The position numbers and the translations under genes were made by a program. A stretch of DNA of 64,000 nucleotides from positions 6,011,845 through 6,075,844 of the forward strand of contig JAQFVV010000027.1 of assembly GCA_028023455.1 (NCBI GenBank), read 5' to 3'. Below the pieces are notes generated by a model that was not told where the DNA came from, did no database searches, and worked only from the letters and a program-made list of their open reading frames with translations. The DNA comes from Epiperipatus broadwayi. Lineage: Eukaryota > Onychophora > Udeonychophora > Euonychophora > Peripatidae. Positions 49,828 through 62,000 of this stretch are shown here, one piece after another (within the stretch, counting starts at the first letter, position 1; every line of letters begins with the position of its first letter).

Positions 49828-51597
49828 CATGAGAAAATCATGTAGATATTTGTGCAGAGATATCTTTAAAAAAAAAAAAGGTGTTTTCTTTCAACGATTT
49901 CTTATAAATTCAAATTGAAGATTATTAATACAATTTGAATTGCTCTCTTTAAAATATTACTTTCTTTCAAACTGAATAACTCCAAGGAATTCAGTATCAA
50001 ATTATTTGAAAACACAGTTCACAAGTCAAAAAACTTAATTATTTGAAACAATCTCTTTACTTGAAGATTTTTTTTTCTTCTAATATTTATTTAAAAATGT
50101 TTTTATGTATATTTTAGCAATAAATTGTTTCAAAATTATAAATAATATATATTTTACAAAATTTTTCCATCAATCTCTAAGCATGTACTCTGAAATAAAT
50201 ATGAAGTTTAAAACTGAAGGAATTCAACAAGTAGCATGCTTCAACTTTTACAAGTTGATACTGCTTTCTAACTTACAAGATACAGAAGCTAATGGTTCAA
50301 GGTATAGAATATGAAGCTAATTTGAAGCAGATTATAGAGTTAAAAATTTTAATTAACCTGCAACAGTTACAACGGTATATAGTAGTTGTATAAATCTTCA
50401 AATGCTTTAATTTTATATAATTTTTTAAATTAAACAAGTATCCATTTCAGTATCTTTCTAGGTATGTCTCTGGTGTAATATAAGTCTCTATTTTGCAAAA
50501 AATAAATTAGTTTGAATTTAGCTGGTGAAATATAAGTTTTATGCCTGTCTTTGCATTTAACAATATGTCATACCACTTGTTCTCTAAATGAAAATAAATT
50601 TTCTTCATCTTTTACAAATAATCACTTTTTTCTCCCTACTTTTTTAGATAAATATTACAATATTTATTGTAACTAATGCTTGCAATAATAAAAAGCAAAT
50701 TTATTTCATTATAATAACCAATTAATATTAATTCTTCCTTTTGTTTGTATTTGTAATTTGCAAACATTTGTTCAACTGCATAACAATGTGGTTTCTTTCT
50801 TTATAATCTCATGCTAAATGCACTTTTGATGTTGACCATAATCATAGCTCTCTTAAATTAATTAGTTGTTGCATTATTTATACTGTGTATTCAGAGATTA
50901 ACAAACAAAATAAAACCTAACTTTTAAAGTTAGTTTCCATACTCCCCTTAATCTACACTAAAGAAAAATTACAAAAGGACACACCGCAAATAATGAGATT
51001 CCATGCAACAGCCCTGGTTTCACAGCTGTATATTATAAGAAATCTAGAGCTAACATCTTAGATTAGTTCAGCACAAATACTTATATAAGCTCAATAAAAT
51101 CAACCTGGAATGTGTTTTTTTTGGACCCACCAAAAACAATTCAGTCACAATGTTGACCCATAGACAAGAAAGTCATTCTAGTGTGTATGGAGCACAATTA
51201 CAGAAAAAGATTAAAGATGCATGGTTTATTTCAAATCATAGAAAAGTTATAAACAAAAGAGAAAACAGCATACAATTATCTAACAAATGAAATATTTAAA
51301 TGGACTAATTTAAATAAAAATGTATGCATAATTACAGTGTAAATAAAGCAGGAACAATAATTAATTTAAGAGATTTAAGATTATGGTGAACTTCACCAAA
51401 AGTGCATTTAATATTAAGTTATAAAGAAATCACTTTGTTACAGAAATAAACAAATGCTTGCAAATTTGAATTATAATAACTAATTGTAAGAAAGCAATCA
51501 GCTGATTCCAGTCAGAAGTTATTCTACACAAAAGTAATTTTATTTCTCTATTTTTTCTGATTTTATGGCTATATTTTTTATACAAATATTTTAATAG

Positions 51598-51788
51598 CTT
51601 ACATAAATGCAATTTAACCACTCTACTTTGAACATTTTTTAGCAAAAACATTCTATTGTACATATATGGTGTACACAATCTTACATTTCGACTGTCCTGC
51701 AGTTGAAAAATTGTGTATGCATATATGTACAATAAAAAGTTTTTGCTAAAAAGTGTTCAAAGTAGAGTGGACATTGCATTTATGTAAG
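51598..51788. repeat. Near-perfect palindrome between the two 3' ends
   Basis: cttacataaatgcaatttaa..ccactctactttgaac, ttttttagcaaaaacattct and attgtacatatatg are mirrored through to gcatttatgtaag. The loop is about 45 bp. It lies in the CIR1-SF3B1 intergenic space. Confidence 0.9.
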
Positions 51789-52356
51789 ATATTACAACAA
51801 AATAAAGGAAGTGGTGAATTTGGTAATATTTTAATAAATAATGCTTATAATAAAAAGAAAATCAAATTGGGAGCAATAATTACATAAAACACTTTTCTTA
51901 GGAGCAGTGAGATACCGTTTATAGTATTTATATTTCAAAACCACGTTGTAGCTGTTGCAGGTTAATAAAAAAATTGAAAGATCAACTACTGACAAAAGTT
52001 GCTAATGTTATTTATCTTCTGCAAATGCCAGGTGAGTAGTCATACAAATGTTTTTATGTAGAAGGTTAAAGCTAGTATAATTTTAAATAATTAAATTTTT
52101 TAAAGCTGAGTGAAGAGAACTTAATTATTTTGAAGTCTAGAACAGTTAAAAATATTACATAGTTTCCCTCAGAAGACAAGAATACAATTTGATACTAATA
52201 TTAATTTGTCTGGACATTTTTTATCAATGCCACATTGATAATTTTGATAAAAATTACATTTTTTTAGACGAGTTAATAAACTTAGTTATGCATCTATAAT
52301 TAAAAATATTGCACAGGTATCCATATTATCTTGTATGTTATATCATTTAAACCACT

Positions 52357-52532
52357 AAACGTCACATGATCACTATTTTTATGCTTGCTCATAAATGTTA
52401 TTAAAACAGGCAAAACTCTCCATACAGTAGTGCCACTCAGTGCAAGCCAGAGTAATCAGGCCTTCTGGCATCCATTGATTACTCTGGTTTGCACTGAATG
52501 GCACTACTGTATGGAGAGTTTTACCCGTTTAA
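52357..52532 (+). mobile_element. Family P, short palindromic copy
   Basis: The tail aaacgtcacatgatcactat..gcttgctcataaatgtt is followed by ctccatacagtagtgccact..gcaagccagagtaatca, directly joined to its inverse with the long core deleted. Confidence 0.88.
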
Positions 52533-55500
52533 TATTTTATATCATGTTTGTATTCAAAGTTTTGTCCAAAATAGGTATTTGTGATGAAAGTTTTTATTTT
52601 TGAACAATTTTTTTGTCAATTCTGGCTGACTAACGAAATATTGCGATAAAGATTTTTAACCATTAGAATGAAGGCAAGACTTTTCAGATGACAAAAAAAA
52701 TATGGTAGACATAAAGGATGTCAATACTTTATTTAAAAAACTGCAAACTGATCTACACTTTGAAATAGTACAATCATTCTATAATTTGAACTTTTTGATA
52801 ATTTTACCATCAGGCTATGCTGAATGATTTTTCTTTTTTTTTTTTCTCAAAACATTTATTAAACTAATTAATATGGGTGATATATTACAAATATGGATAA
52901 TGAACAATTACAATATTAGATGAGTTATGGAACTAACATTATTGAGTTAAACAGGGTTAGGTATTTAGCGGTTAAGTTCTTTGTTAACTTTATTAGAGAG
53001 TCTGATATAGCTTCCATGTCTTTTGAAAAATGAATGTTGTGGCAAGAGTTTTGTCTCTTTGTTTAATTTTCTCTATGCTCTGAATAAATAATGAGTTTTC
53101 ATCTGGCTTGGGATGTTGGTATTGTGCCTTGCACCTTACAATCCAAATGGCATAGGTGATGAAAATTGACAGCCTGATTGTAGGAATATCTCTTCCACGA
53201 ATGCATTCTTTTATATTAAGTATTTTGTAGTAATCTATCTTTGAATTGTTAAATATTATTGTTTTAATATTAGATTTTTCTTTTTCTTGCCGATTTTTTT
53301 AGAAACTTCCAAGAACTATTCTTAAACAGAAATGTATTATTAATGAAGTTTTAAATTAATATTTCAACGCTTCCATTATTTTTCTAATCATTACAATTTA
53401 TTTAAAAATTAATATTTGGTTTTTTTATATATATAATTTTAGAGAAGGCTGCACACCTTGCTTATAGCGAAATGATAATTTGAAAATTCTTTTCAGTAGA
53501 GATTTGCTCTAATTGCACTAAATTTAAATCACAGACAAAAACCAATCTAATTGAACCCTATAATTACTGAATTAATTGTCCATAGAGGATATGAATTCTT
53601 AATAGCAATTACTCTGTCATTTACATAAGGCAAAATTATTAATATCTTCAGTGTAAACCAGTTTAAATACCTTGATAGTTTTATAAATAGAAAAGTGGAG
53701 ACTTAGATGTTGAGGGACAACACAGATTCTTTTAACAAGTTAAAAAATAGAATGAGAAATAACTACCACAACTAAATTGGCTGTATGGAGAGCTGTAATT
53801 TTATTTAAATTTATTATATGAAAAACTTGGATATCCTATCAGTACAATACAAAAGCATTTAAGGATGTCCCTGTAAAATTTTAAGAACAACAATATTTTC
53901 TTCAATTTTCTGGATGTAATACTATTGAATGAATCCATTACTGTAAAATCACTTCTTTGCATTGGAAATGTAAAACGAATGACTAACAGAAGACTGTCTT
54001 AAAGGGTAATTTATGTTGAATTTGAACATGGTTTTCAGGTATCTCAAAGGCATTCTAAAGTGCAATATTAATAGATTCCACTGGAAAGATATGGCAGAGA
54101 GCTACAATTAGACCTGTTGAAATATTTCAGAAAGATTTCTGTAAAGAAATTGTAAAATATCAAGTTAACAGAAAAATGAATCGGTATGTTCCATCATATG
54201 TGGACATATTTGTGGGTCACAAATTAATTAGTATAGTCATCGTACAACTCGTTTCTAAAATTGTTTTTCTCTCCTTCCCTTTTTTTTTTTTGAATTGGAA
54301 CAGCCATATTCATTTACAATTGATTGCTTATTATATCCTTTGTTGCTTTAATTGACAGCAGTTTTTTTGAATAAATGTGAAAGAACATCTTAAAAGTTCT
54401 TAAATATGAATGAATAAATTAAGTGGAGAGTGAAATATAACAAAAAAGTGACTTTCTTTAGTGTCTGTGTGTACATATATAAAGTGAAGTTTCCAAAATT
54501 CTTATGGAAATTGTTTATATGTTAGTCTAGTATTTGCAAAATATTTATTTTATGCCAATTGCACAGCAATAAATATTACATAACATTTAAATCCCTGAAA
54601 TTTTAAAAGCAATACTTATGAAGAGAGTTCAAGTTGATTGAACATTATCCTACGAATTAACAAACCCATGAGGCCAAAGTAAACACTGGCTGGATTTACC
54701 CTTTACTGTCTCATAATTGCTGGTTACTCAAACTTACAAAAGACAAGATTAAAATAAAAATCTCTTGTTTATATAATCTACATAATAACCTGTACGAAGA
54801 GATAGTGTGTTCACTTCTAGTCATAGAAAAATGTTTATCTATAGTCAGAAAAAAAAGTTTACTATAGTTGGCAGAGCTTGGCAGTAAAAAAAGATAGTAA
54901 TGGTGATTCCTAATGCGCAACTAACTGCACTAGTTCCAGCTTTGAATCCACAGTCCTCACTCACTAATCAAGCTTATAGTAGATGGTGTCAATAGAGCTA
55001 CTCATTTTTACAATACTGTAGTACGTTAAATCATACTGTGTTGATATAGTCTAGTTAAGTTTTCATTTTCATTAGAAAATACGGGGGTTTTTTTTGCTCC
55101 CCGAGTTAATATGGTAGTCAAGTGCAAAACTAGACAAAGTGGAATAACCCTGCTTTGATCAAACCATTTGTTTTTGTGATAAATATGACTAATAATTATT
55201 GCATCTATTTCTGACTGCTTGTTTCTCTCTCTTGCAATTTCATCTGTAACAATATTGAATCCACTAATCGCTTACTAATGTAAGGTATGCAAACGACATG
55301 TTAATGCAACAATCATAGATTTAGAAATTATGCCTTGAATTACGCAATAACCATTTTTTACAGGATCATATTTTCAGATTGTGAAAAACTTCAAACTATT
55401 TTTTTTTCAAATCTAATCTGCTACCCATGATCAAACTCGTGTGGAAATGTATTCATTAGAACCTTGAACTAGAATCAGTTAAATTAAAACTATCATTCTT

Positions 55501-55702
55501 ATGTGTTGAGATTACGATCAGTTTAAATAATTGCAAAATAAAGAAAACATTAGAAACATTTGTATTACTTTGTTGTGGGTTGTGCATCTTTGTTATTCAC
55601 AAAAAAAATATCAACTTTCTTTGCTCATAGGATATAATAAAGTGGAATATACATCTCTTGGCGAGTGACAACAATAATTCATCAATACATTGATACCAAA
55701 AA
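52533..55702. other. Intergenic DNA downstream of SF3B1
   Basis: AT-rich with no recognisable gene. A tRNA-SINE-like B-box (minus: gtggattcaaagctgg) is present near 54940-54955, too degraded to define. Confidence 0.45.
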
Positions 55703-55728
55703 TTTATTGACATACAATGATATTTATT
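55703..55728 (-). terminator. Candidate SF3B1 polyadenylation signals
   Basis: TTTATT on the + strand, meaning AATAAA on the minus strand, occurs at 55703-55708 and 55723-55728, about 165-190 nt after the SF3B1 stop. The position suits a short 3' UTR, but AT-rich DNA makes chance hexamers likely. Confidence 0.45.
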
Positions 55729-55892
55729 TACATTTAAGAAACGACAAACAAATAAAAAAAGTCTCCAGTCTTTAGATACATTACCATGACAACACTCAAA
55801 TATTCACAATTAAATAAAAAAAAAAAGTCTCTCCCCTTTGTATATCTACAAATGAAGTCCTATTGCTGATGAAGTGATAGTGATCTCTCTCT

Positions 55893-56051
55893 CTATAAAA
55901 TATAATCCAGTTCAAATCTTAGATAAGTATTCTTATCATCATTTAAAATACGGGAATAGCCGGCTACAAGGGCATCTTGTCCTCCAATATATAAAGTATT
56001 GTATATTTTCCAGTAAACGTCACGGACTTTTCTAGCAGGATGAAATAAACC
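55893..56051 (-). CDS. SF3B1: SF3B1 terminal exon (ends ELDYIL, stop)
   Basis: Acceptor ttttcatttcag. It reads [20 protein letters not shown] through [15 protein letters not shown] and stops with TAG. The human protein ends IRYELDYIL, so the C-terminus is complete. Confidence 0.97.
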   Translation of the reverse strand, partial: GLFHPARKVRDVYWKIYNTLYIGGQDALVAGYSRILNDDKNTYLRFELDYIL

Positions 56052-59000
56052 CTGAAATGAAAAAATATTTAAAAAATAAAATAAATAAATATATAAGAAT
56101 GAAACAAAAATCAATATTCATATATATATTTTACCTGTAATGTATATTGTAATATTTTGATAGGTCCTAAGGCCACTCGAAGACCTTCTATTGCATCCAT
56201 AAAGGCTTGAACCAAATGTGGAGAAGTTTCAAATATATTTGGCCAAACGTAATTAAGAAGATGAATAAGTCCATCTTCACAGCCAAACCCGTACACACCC
56301 AACGCCATGTGTTTAATGGCAGCACAAGCAGTCTGTCGATGAACTAGATCTCTGTCAAAGTTAAGAAAAAATACACGATAAATAAAATAATCTAGTAAAG
56401 ACCTCTTTCAGAATAAACACATTTTTTGTCATTCATACTCTAACTTATGAACAAAAACTATGGTGTAAGCGGAAATATATGGAAAATATACACTCATACA
56501 CAAAGTTTGTAATTTATAGATAATTGCTACATTTAACAGAAAGAAAAATCAGCCAACTGAAAGGCAAGAATATTTATTATTCAGCTTTTTTAGTTTATTA
56601 AAAAAATGTTCCACTATAAGTTTCAAAATGGGTGTTCAGGAATTAATTCATATTAAGTAACTGAATAGTAATTTATGACAATAATTCTCTAATGAGCATT
56701 ACAATATAGTCAACACAGAAGTAAAAAAAAATAGAAAATGCAGAATAATTTTCTACAATAGTGCTTTAATGGAATCTTTTTTTGCAATTTTCATAATACA
56801 GAATGAAGAAACAAACAAGATGAGACTAGGGAAGAAAAGAGATTTTCAAAACAGGAATAATAGCAAAAGCAAATTTGATAGTAAAACTATAAATATGGAA
56901 ATAAAATAAAAAATTACAACTTTAAGGAATAATGAAAAATATAAAAGAAATTATTGTAAGGAGATAATTAATTTGAGAAACAGATGAAATTCCTTGACCA
57001 GATGACCAATGCAATTTGAATTTATTAGAGAAATATTCTTAAAATGCAGTCTTCATTCACATTAGTTTTCTTTTCAAATCAATGCAGTTACTAAGATAAT
57101 TTGCTCTTTCATTTATTTTTATTTTTTTGAATCTTTATATAAATCCATCTACTTCTATATAAATGATTAATATAGTGTCTTCTCATGTTAAACACCAAAA
57201 TACTGAATCATTTCTTCTCTGCTTTTTTATCATAACTCCATTTTTTTGTTCATCTTTATATATGAAGTGCATCTATATCCATGCTATTTTTAAAAGCTCA
57301 TTTCATAAATTATCATTCTTAAGTAAACTGTACAAACTTTTCCTTTCTCTCAACAACTAGAAGCCTATTTAATTAATGCAATCTTTTTCTTTCCAGCATC
57401 TATCCATTTCAGATATTTAAAACTCTCAATCTGTTCTGTAAATTCACTTCATATTTTCAAATTCGTCCTTTTTGCCTTTTTTTTCTTCGAATTCTTCTGA
57501 ATACACCTGCAAACTTTATGGAATCATTTATCTTTTGCAACTCATCTCTTGTAGAAGCACTCATTGTTTTCTTATGTTCAAAAAAAATAAATGCTCCAAA
57601 CTGCAATCTGACTTATAATTGTTCAATTGTAAGAGACGCTTGCTTAATTATTCTATAGATACACTTAATGACCTTTGTTTTACCACACATTCTTGAAATA
57701 TATGAATAAAATATCTTTAAAACAAATGACCCCAAAGATGTATTTTGTGCTAAATCAATATGCAACAGTTGGCCCAAGTTACCATCTCTCATTTATAAAT
57801 ATCTAAGATATATGTGACAGATGGTGATCTGGGCCAACTGATGTGTGCTGATTTAGCACAAAATACACTTTGGGGGGCATTTGCTTTTAAAGATGACCGT
57901 ATTCATATGTTTCAAGAATTTGTGGATAGGTTATTAAATAAATCTATAGAAGATACTACACATGATTTACTCCATGTTCGTGCGTTTAATTTAAAAAAAA
58001 AAAAGGATATATTAATCTATAATTGAAGTTTATATCTGGGTTAGGTATAATATCTAAGTCAATAAATGATTAGTGATAATCATTAATCTATATACACAGA
58101 GTGAACCATGTCAAAATTGTAAGTTTGCCACTTGTAAATCAAAATGTAACAATTTAATTATATTAAAACAGGCAAAACTCACTATATTTATTGCCATTCA
58201 CAGCAAGCTAGAGTAATCAAAGGATGCCAGAAGATTTGTGCATAAAATCCCCATCTAGTGCCTACTCATCCAATATCCACAGACTAGTTTCTGGCTTGCG
58301 GTCTTTGTCAGTGAGAAGCCTTGGATCTGAGAGCACTGCAGCTAGATCTTAGGGCTTAATTTAATTATATATAATACACCACCCACGAGCAGTCATTTAT
58401 AAATAAGTACAACTATTATAAGTTCCAATGAAACACAACCGTGTCTAGCTATATCACTTATAGACCCTTTATTAAAGTCAGTAATTTGACACGTGATACA
58501 GAAAACTTCAGCAAATCTTGCTCTTTGAAAAACTTCACATCTTATCTTACTACAGATCCCACTGTTTTTTATCTTGAAAATTGAGTCTGTCTTTACCAAG
58601 AAAATAATTCTCAAGTTGGCCATAAAATATTTATTTTATAAAGTCTTACCATTCAATTGCTTCATACGTCTAACACAACAGAAATGTGCCTTGACTATAA
58701 TAAATTTCTCAGAATCTCAACCAGAAAAATGAAGAACATATTGATTAATCTTATATTTTTACAACTTCATGAAACATCTTTGAATAAAAATGTTTTAAGA
58801 CTTTTATGCTATGCTGCTCTATATATTAGATTGGACAAAATATTAATTCTATCATCAGAAATATTTTCAATCACTATTGATTCACTGCAGGATGATTCAA
58901 GTGCAAACAATTTCTCTGATTCTTCTCTACAAAGCTCCAGTAAACACCTCTAGCTCATCCATCCATGATACTTGTCTTTTCCGATCTCTCGGGATTCAGT

Positions 59001-62000
59001 TTAAGATTACATCAACCATGTATTATTCTCTCTTCAAGCAATATATAAATCCCAGCCTCATATCAGTCTCTGAAGTTTTTCAATATTAATGATATCTTTT
59101 TGGTCTCTCATTCACATATACCTTAATAAGTTACTTCTGACATTTATCTCTTCATACTTTTGTTATATAATCTGAGCTCTTCTGCTAAAATTTCAAAATT
59201 CATATTTATTAAAACCTTTCCAACATAAAAACGTATTTATTTTATTTACTGTATGAATTTAACTATTAACAAAATATCATACAGGAATCTGTAGATTTCA
59301 AGTGGGAGATAGAATCATCAGTGGCTTTGTTAAGTCCTTCAATTCTGCTATTGTAGCCATAGATTTGGCAACTGTTAACGATATGGTTCATAATTTGTCT
59401 TTGTCCACATTTATATGGATAATTGGCTGTTAAATCCCATTTATGAGCATAATGGCTATAGTTAGTCCTGAATCTGTTTATGACACTCCCCATTAAATTT
59501 AGGATGATCAAATTGAGGAGGCTTTATTTTTATATATGGGGAAAAAAATTATTTGGAATATCATAATAATTCAATTTTTTTACACAATATTCTTTGAGTG
59601 TAGATTCTTGGTTAATATCCAAAAGGGATTTTATTCAGGAACATTTCCTCCAAACAGGGGCAAATGTTCACCAGCACAGTATGTTAGTGCTAAAGAAGCT
59701 ATCCTTAATTACAACGCCAAGATTATTCCTAGAATTCATTAACATCAATCTTTATTTTCTACATTTGTGAAAAGCCACAAAATATTATGTTATTTATTTT
59801 TAATACTACTTTCTTGCATCATCTGACAGTCCTTGTAACATTTCCTGAAGCAGAAAAGCATTATTTTCCAAAAGAGAACATCGTCAGCAAAACTTTTATT
59901 CCCTTAGCTTATTATTTTAAGCCAGTATAATTTTTTGGAGATAAATAATCACTCTTATACATCTACATTACTGTTAATCTTTTTAATATTACCATGTAAT
60001 CGAAACCTTGTTGCATTTTGATCAATATTCTTTAGAATTTGGCCATATTCTGACTTTCCAAAACTTTAATCTCTGTGGAAATGCATAATTATAGCCAAAT
60101 GCCTTTTCATAGCTTATAAATTCAAAAACGCAGTGATAATTCATCTTCATTGGATTCTTCTACAATTTTTCTCATTTATAAACACAGCCCATTCTTTTTG
60201 TTGATCTGAATCCAAAGTTTGCTGCCAGTGATTCTGTATAAAACCGACATAAGATTGTAATTTCTAATATCTTTTTCCACATTTCTTAGCTATTAATATC
60301 ATCACTGTTTTTCTGGTACAATTTTATCATCAAGTTGTAGAGTTTTTCTACAATTTCTATTTTTTTGTTTATTCCTTTACAGTTATTGATACTAATTCTA
60401 TCATTTTTTTTTTATCTTTTCCATTCATAGATTTAATTGTATATCACATCACTTCATGTAAAAATACTTAGCACTTCCAAAAGTGTAATTATACTTTGCC
60501 TTCTTGTATTTAATTTTATGTGAAAACTCTTCTACAAATTCCACATCATCTCTTTTTAATATAAAATAGAAAAGTTTGCAATTCTATACTAAATATATAT
60601 TCACAAAATACTTGTAAACATAAAAACGAGGATAAATCAGTCTAATATTGGCATTTTTTATGCCAGCATATATACCCAATCAGAGTACAAAAAGAGTGTA
60701 ATATTCTGTATATTTTCTGCCAAAAGTAAACATTGAATCTTAAGTTCATTTATTTATTTTATTAATCTTTTCTGAGCAAAATTCACTAAGAAATTATATT
60801 TAAATTATGCTAATATATTACATTTTAATTTTATTGATGTAATATAATTTATTTTCCGTTTAATTATCTTTTTAAAACAACAACTACGGTGAAGTGTTTT
60901 TTTTATTTATTTTAGGAATTTTTATCTTTTATTATTATATTTTGAATGGCAAACCTGTACAATTTTGTAATCAGAAATGAGTCAAGAATAACAAGTTTTG
61001 GAATATTATGGTATTGAATTTATACATATATAATTATGCATTGTAAACTCTTTCTGACTGCTCTAATAATGCAATCTTACCTATCCATTAAGGCATCTTC
61101 TAATAAAGGAGTAACAGCATAAATATAATCTTTGCCCATTTCTCCGATATATTCAAATAAAAATGAGAGAGATTTCAGAACTCCATTTTGAACATTAAGT
61201 TCGGGGACTCTGTATTCATTCATTAATCCAGGTAAAACGGTAAATGGAGAACAAGTTTCAGCTACAATAGCAATTGCAACCGTAGTGCACACTCTATTCT
61301 GACGTTCTTGGACTTTGAGATTATTTAATAATGTCGCCAAAACATCATGTGGGCTGCAAAAAAAAAAAAAAAACATTTGGATAAACATTTTTTTATCAAC
61401 TATTTTAGATAATAATAAAAAAGTTTATTATATCAAGCTTTTCCTTAAAGTTCTTTTATGCTCTTCCTAGCAAACTTTCCCAAACTATTTTACTTATCAT
61501 ATTGTTTAAATCTCGACCTTTATTTTTTGTTTCTATCTATTCATATAAACTTCATTAATAATCCAAAGATTTATATTTTTTATTCCTCTTTCTACCTGTC
61601 TTTGTATGTAATTCCTTTAACTTCTATTTGTTGATATAGTATACATGAAAATTTTTCTCTAACTTCTCTATTTATCTATAGCTCATCTTTCTTATTACAA
61701 AGAAAAGATAAGTTTGAAAAAAAATATAATGTTGAAGCTATACTCAAATGTCTAAAAAAACTAGTGAGAATGTCTGCTATCATCTGTTTGCATGTATAGG
61801 TAATAAGAAAATTCACTTACTAAAGATGTAAAATGATTAACAGTGATATAAGAAATGACAAATCATATAAACTCTGATATAATTTCAACATAAAGAATTC
61901 TGAACTTAGTTATTTGTGAAGTAAATGGTTAATAGTCCTTAAAATTGTTTTCCATCTTACACCCGAAAACAAAATAAATTGATAATATCTACTTGAGAAA

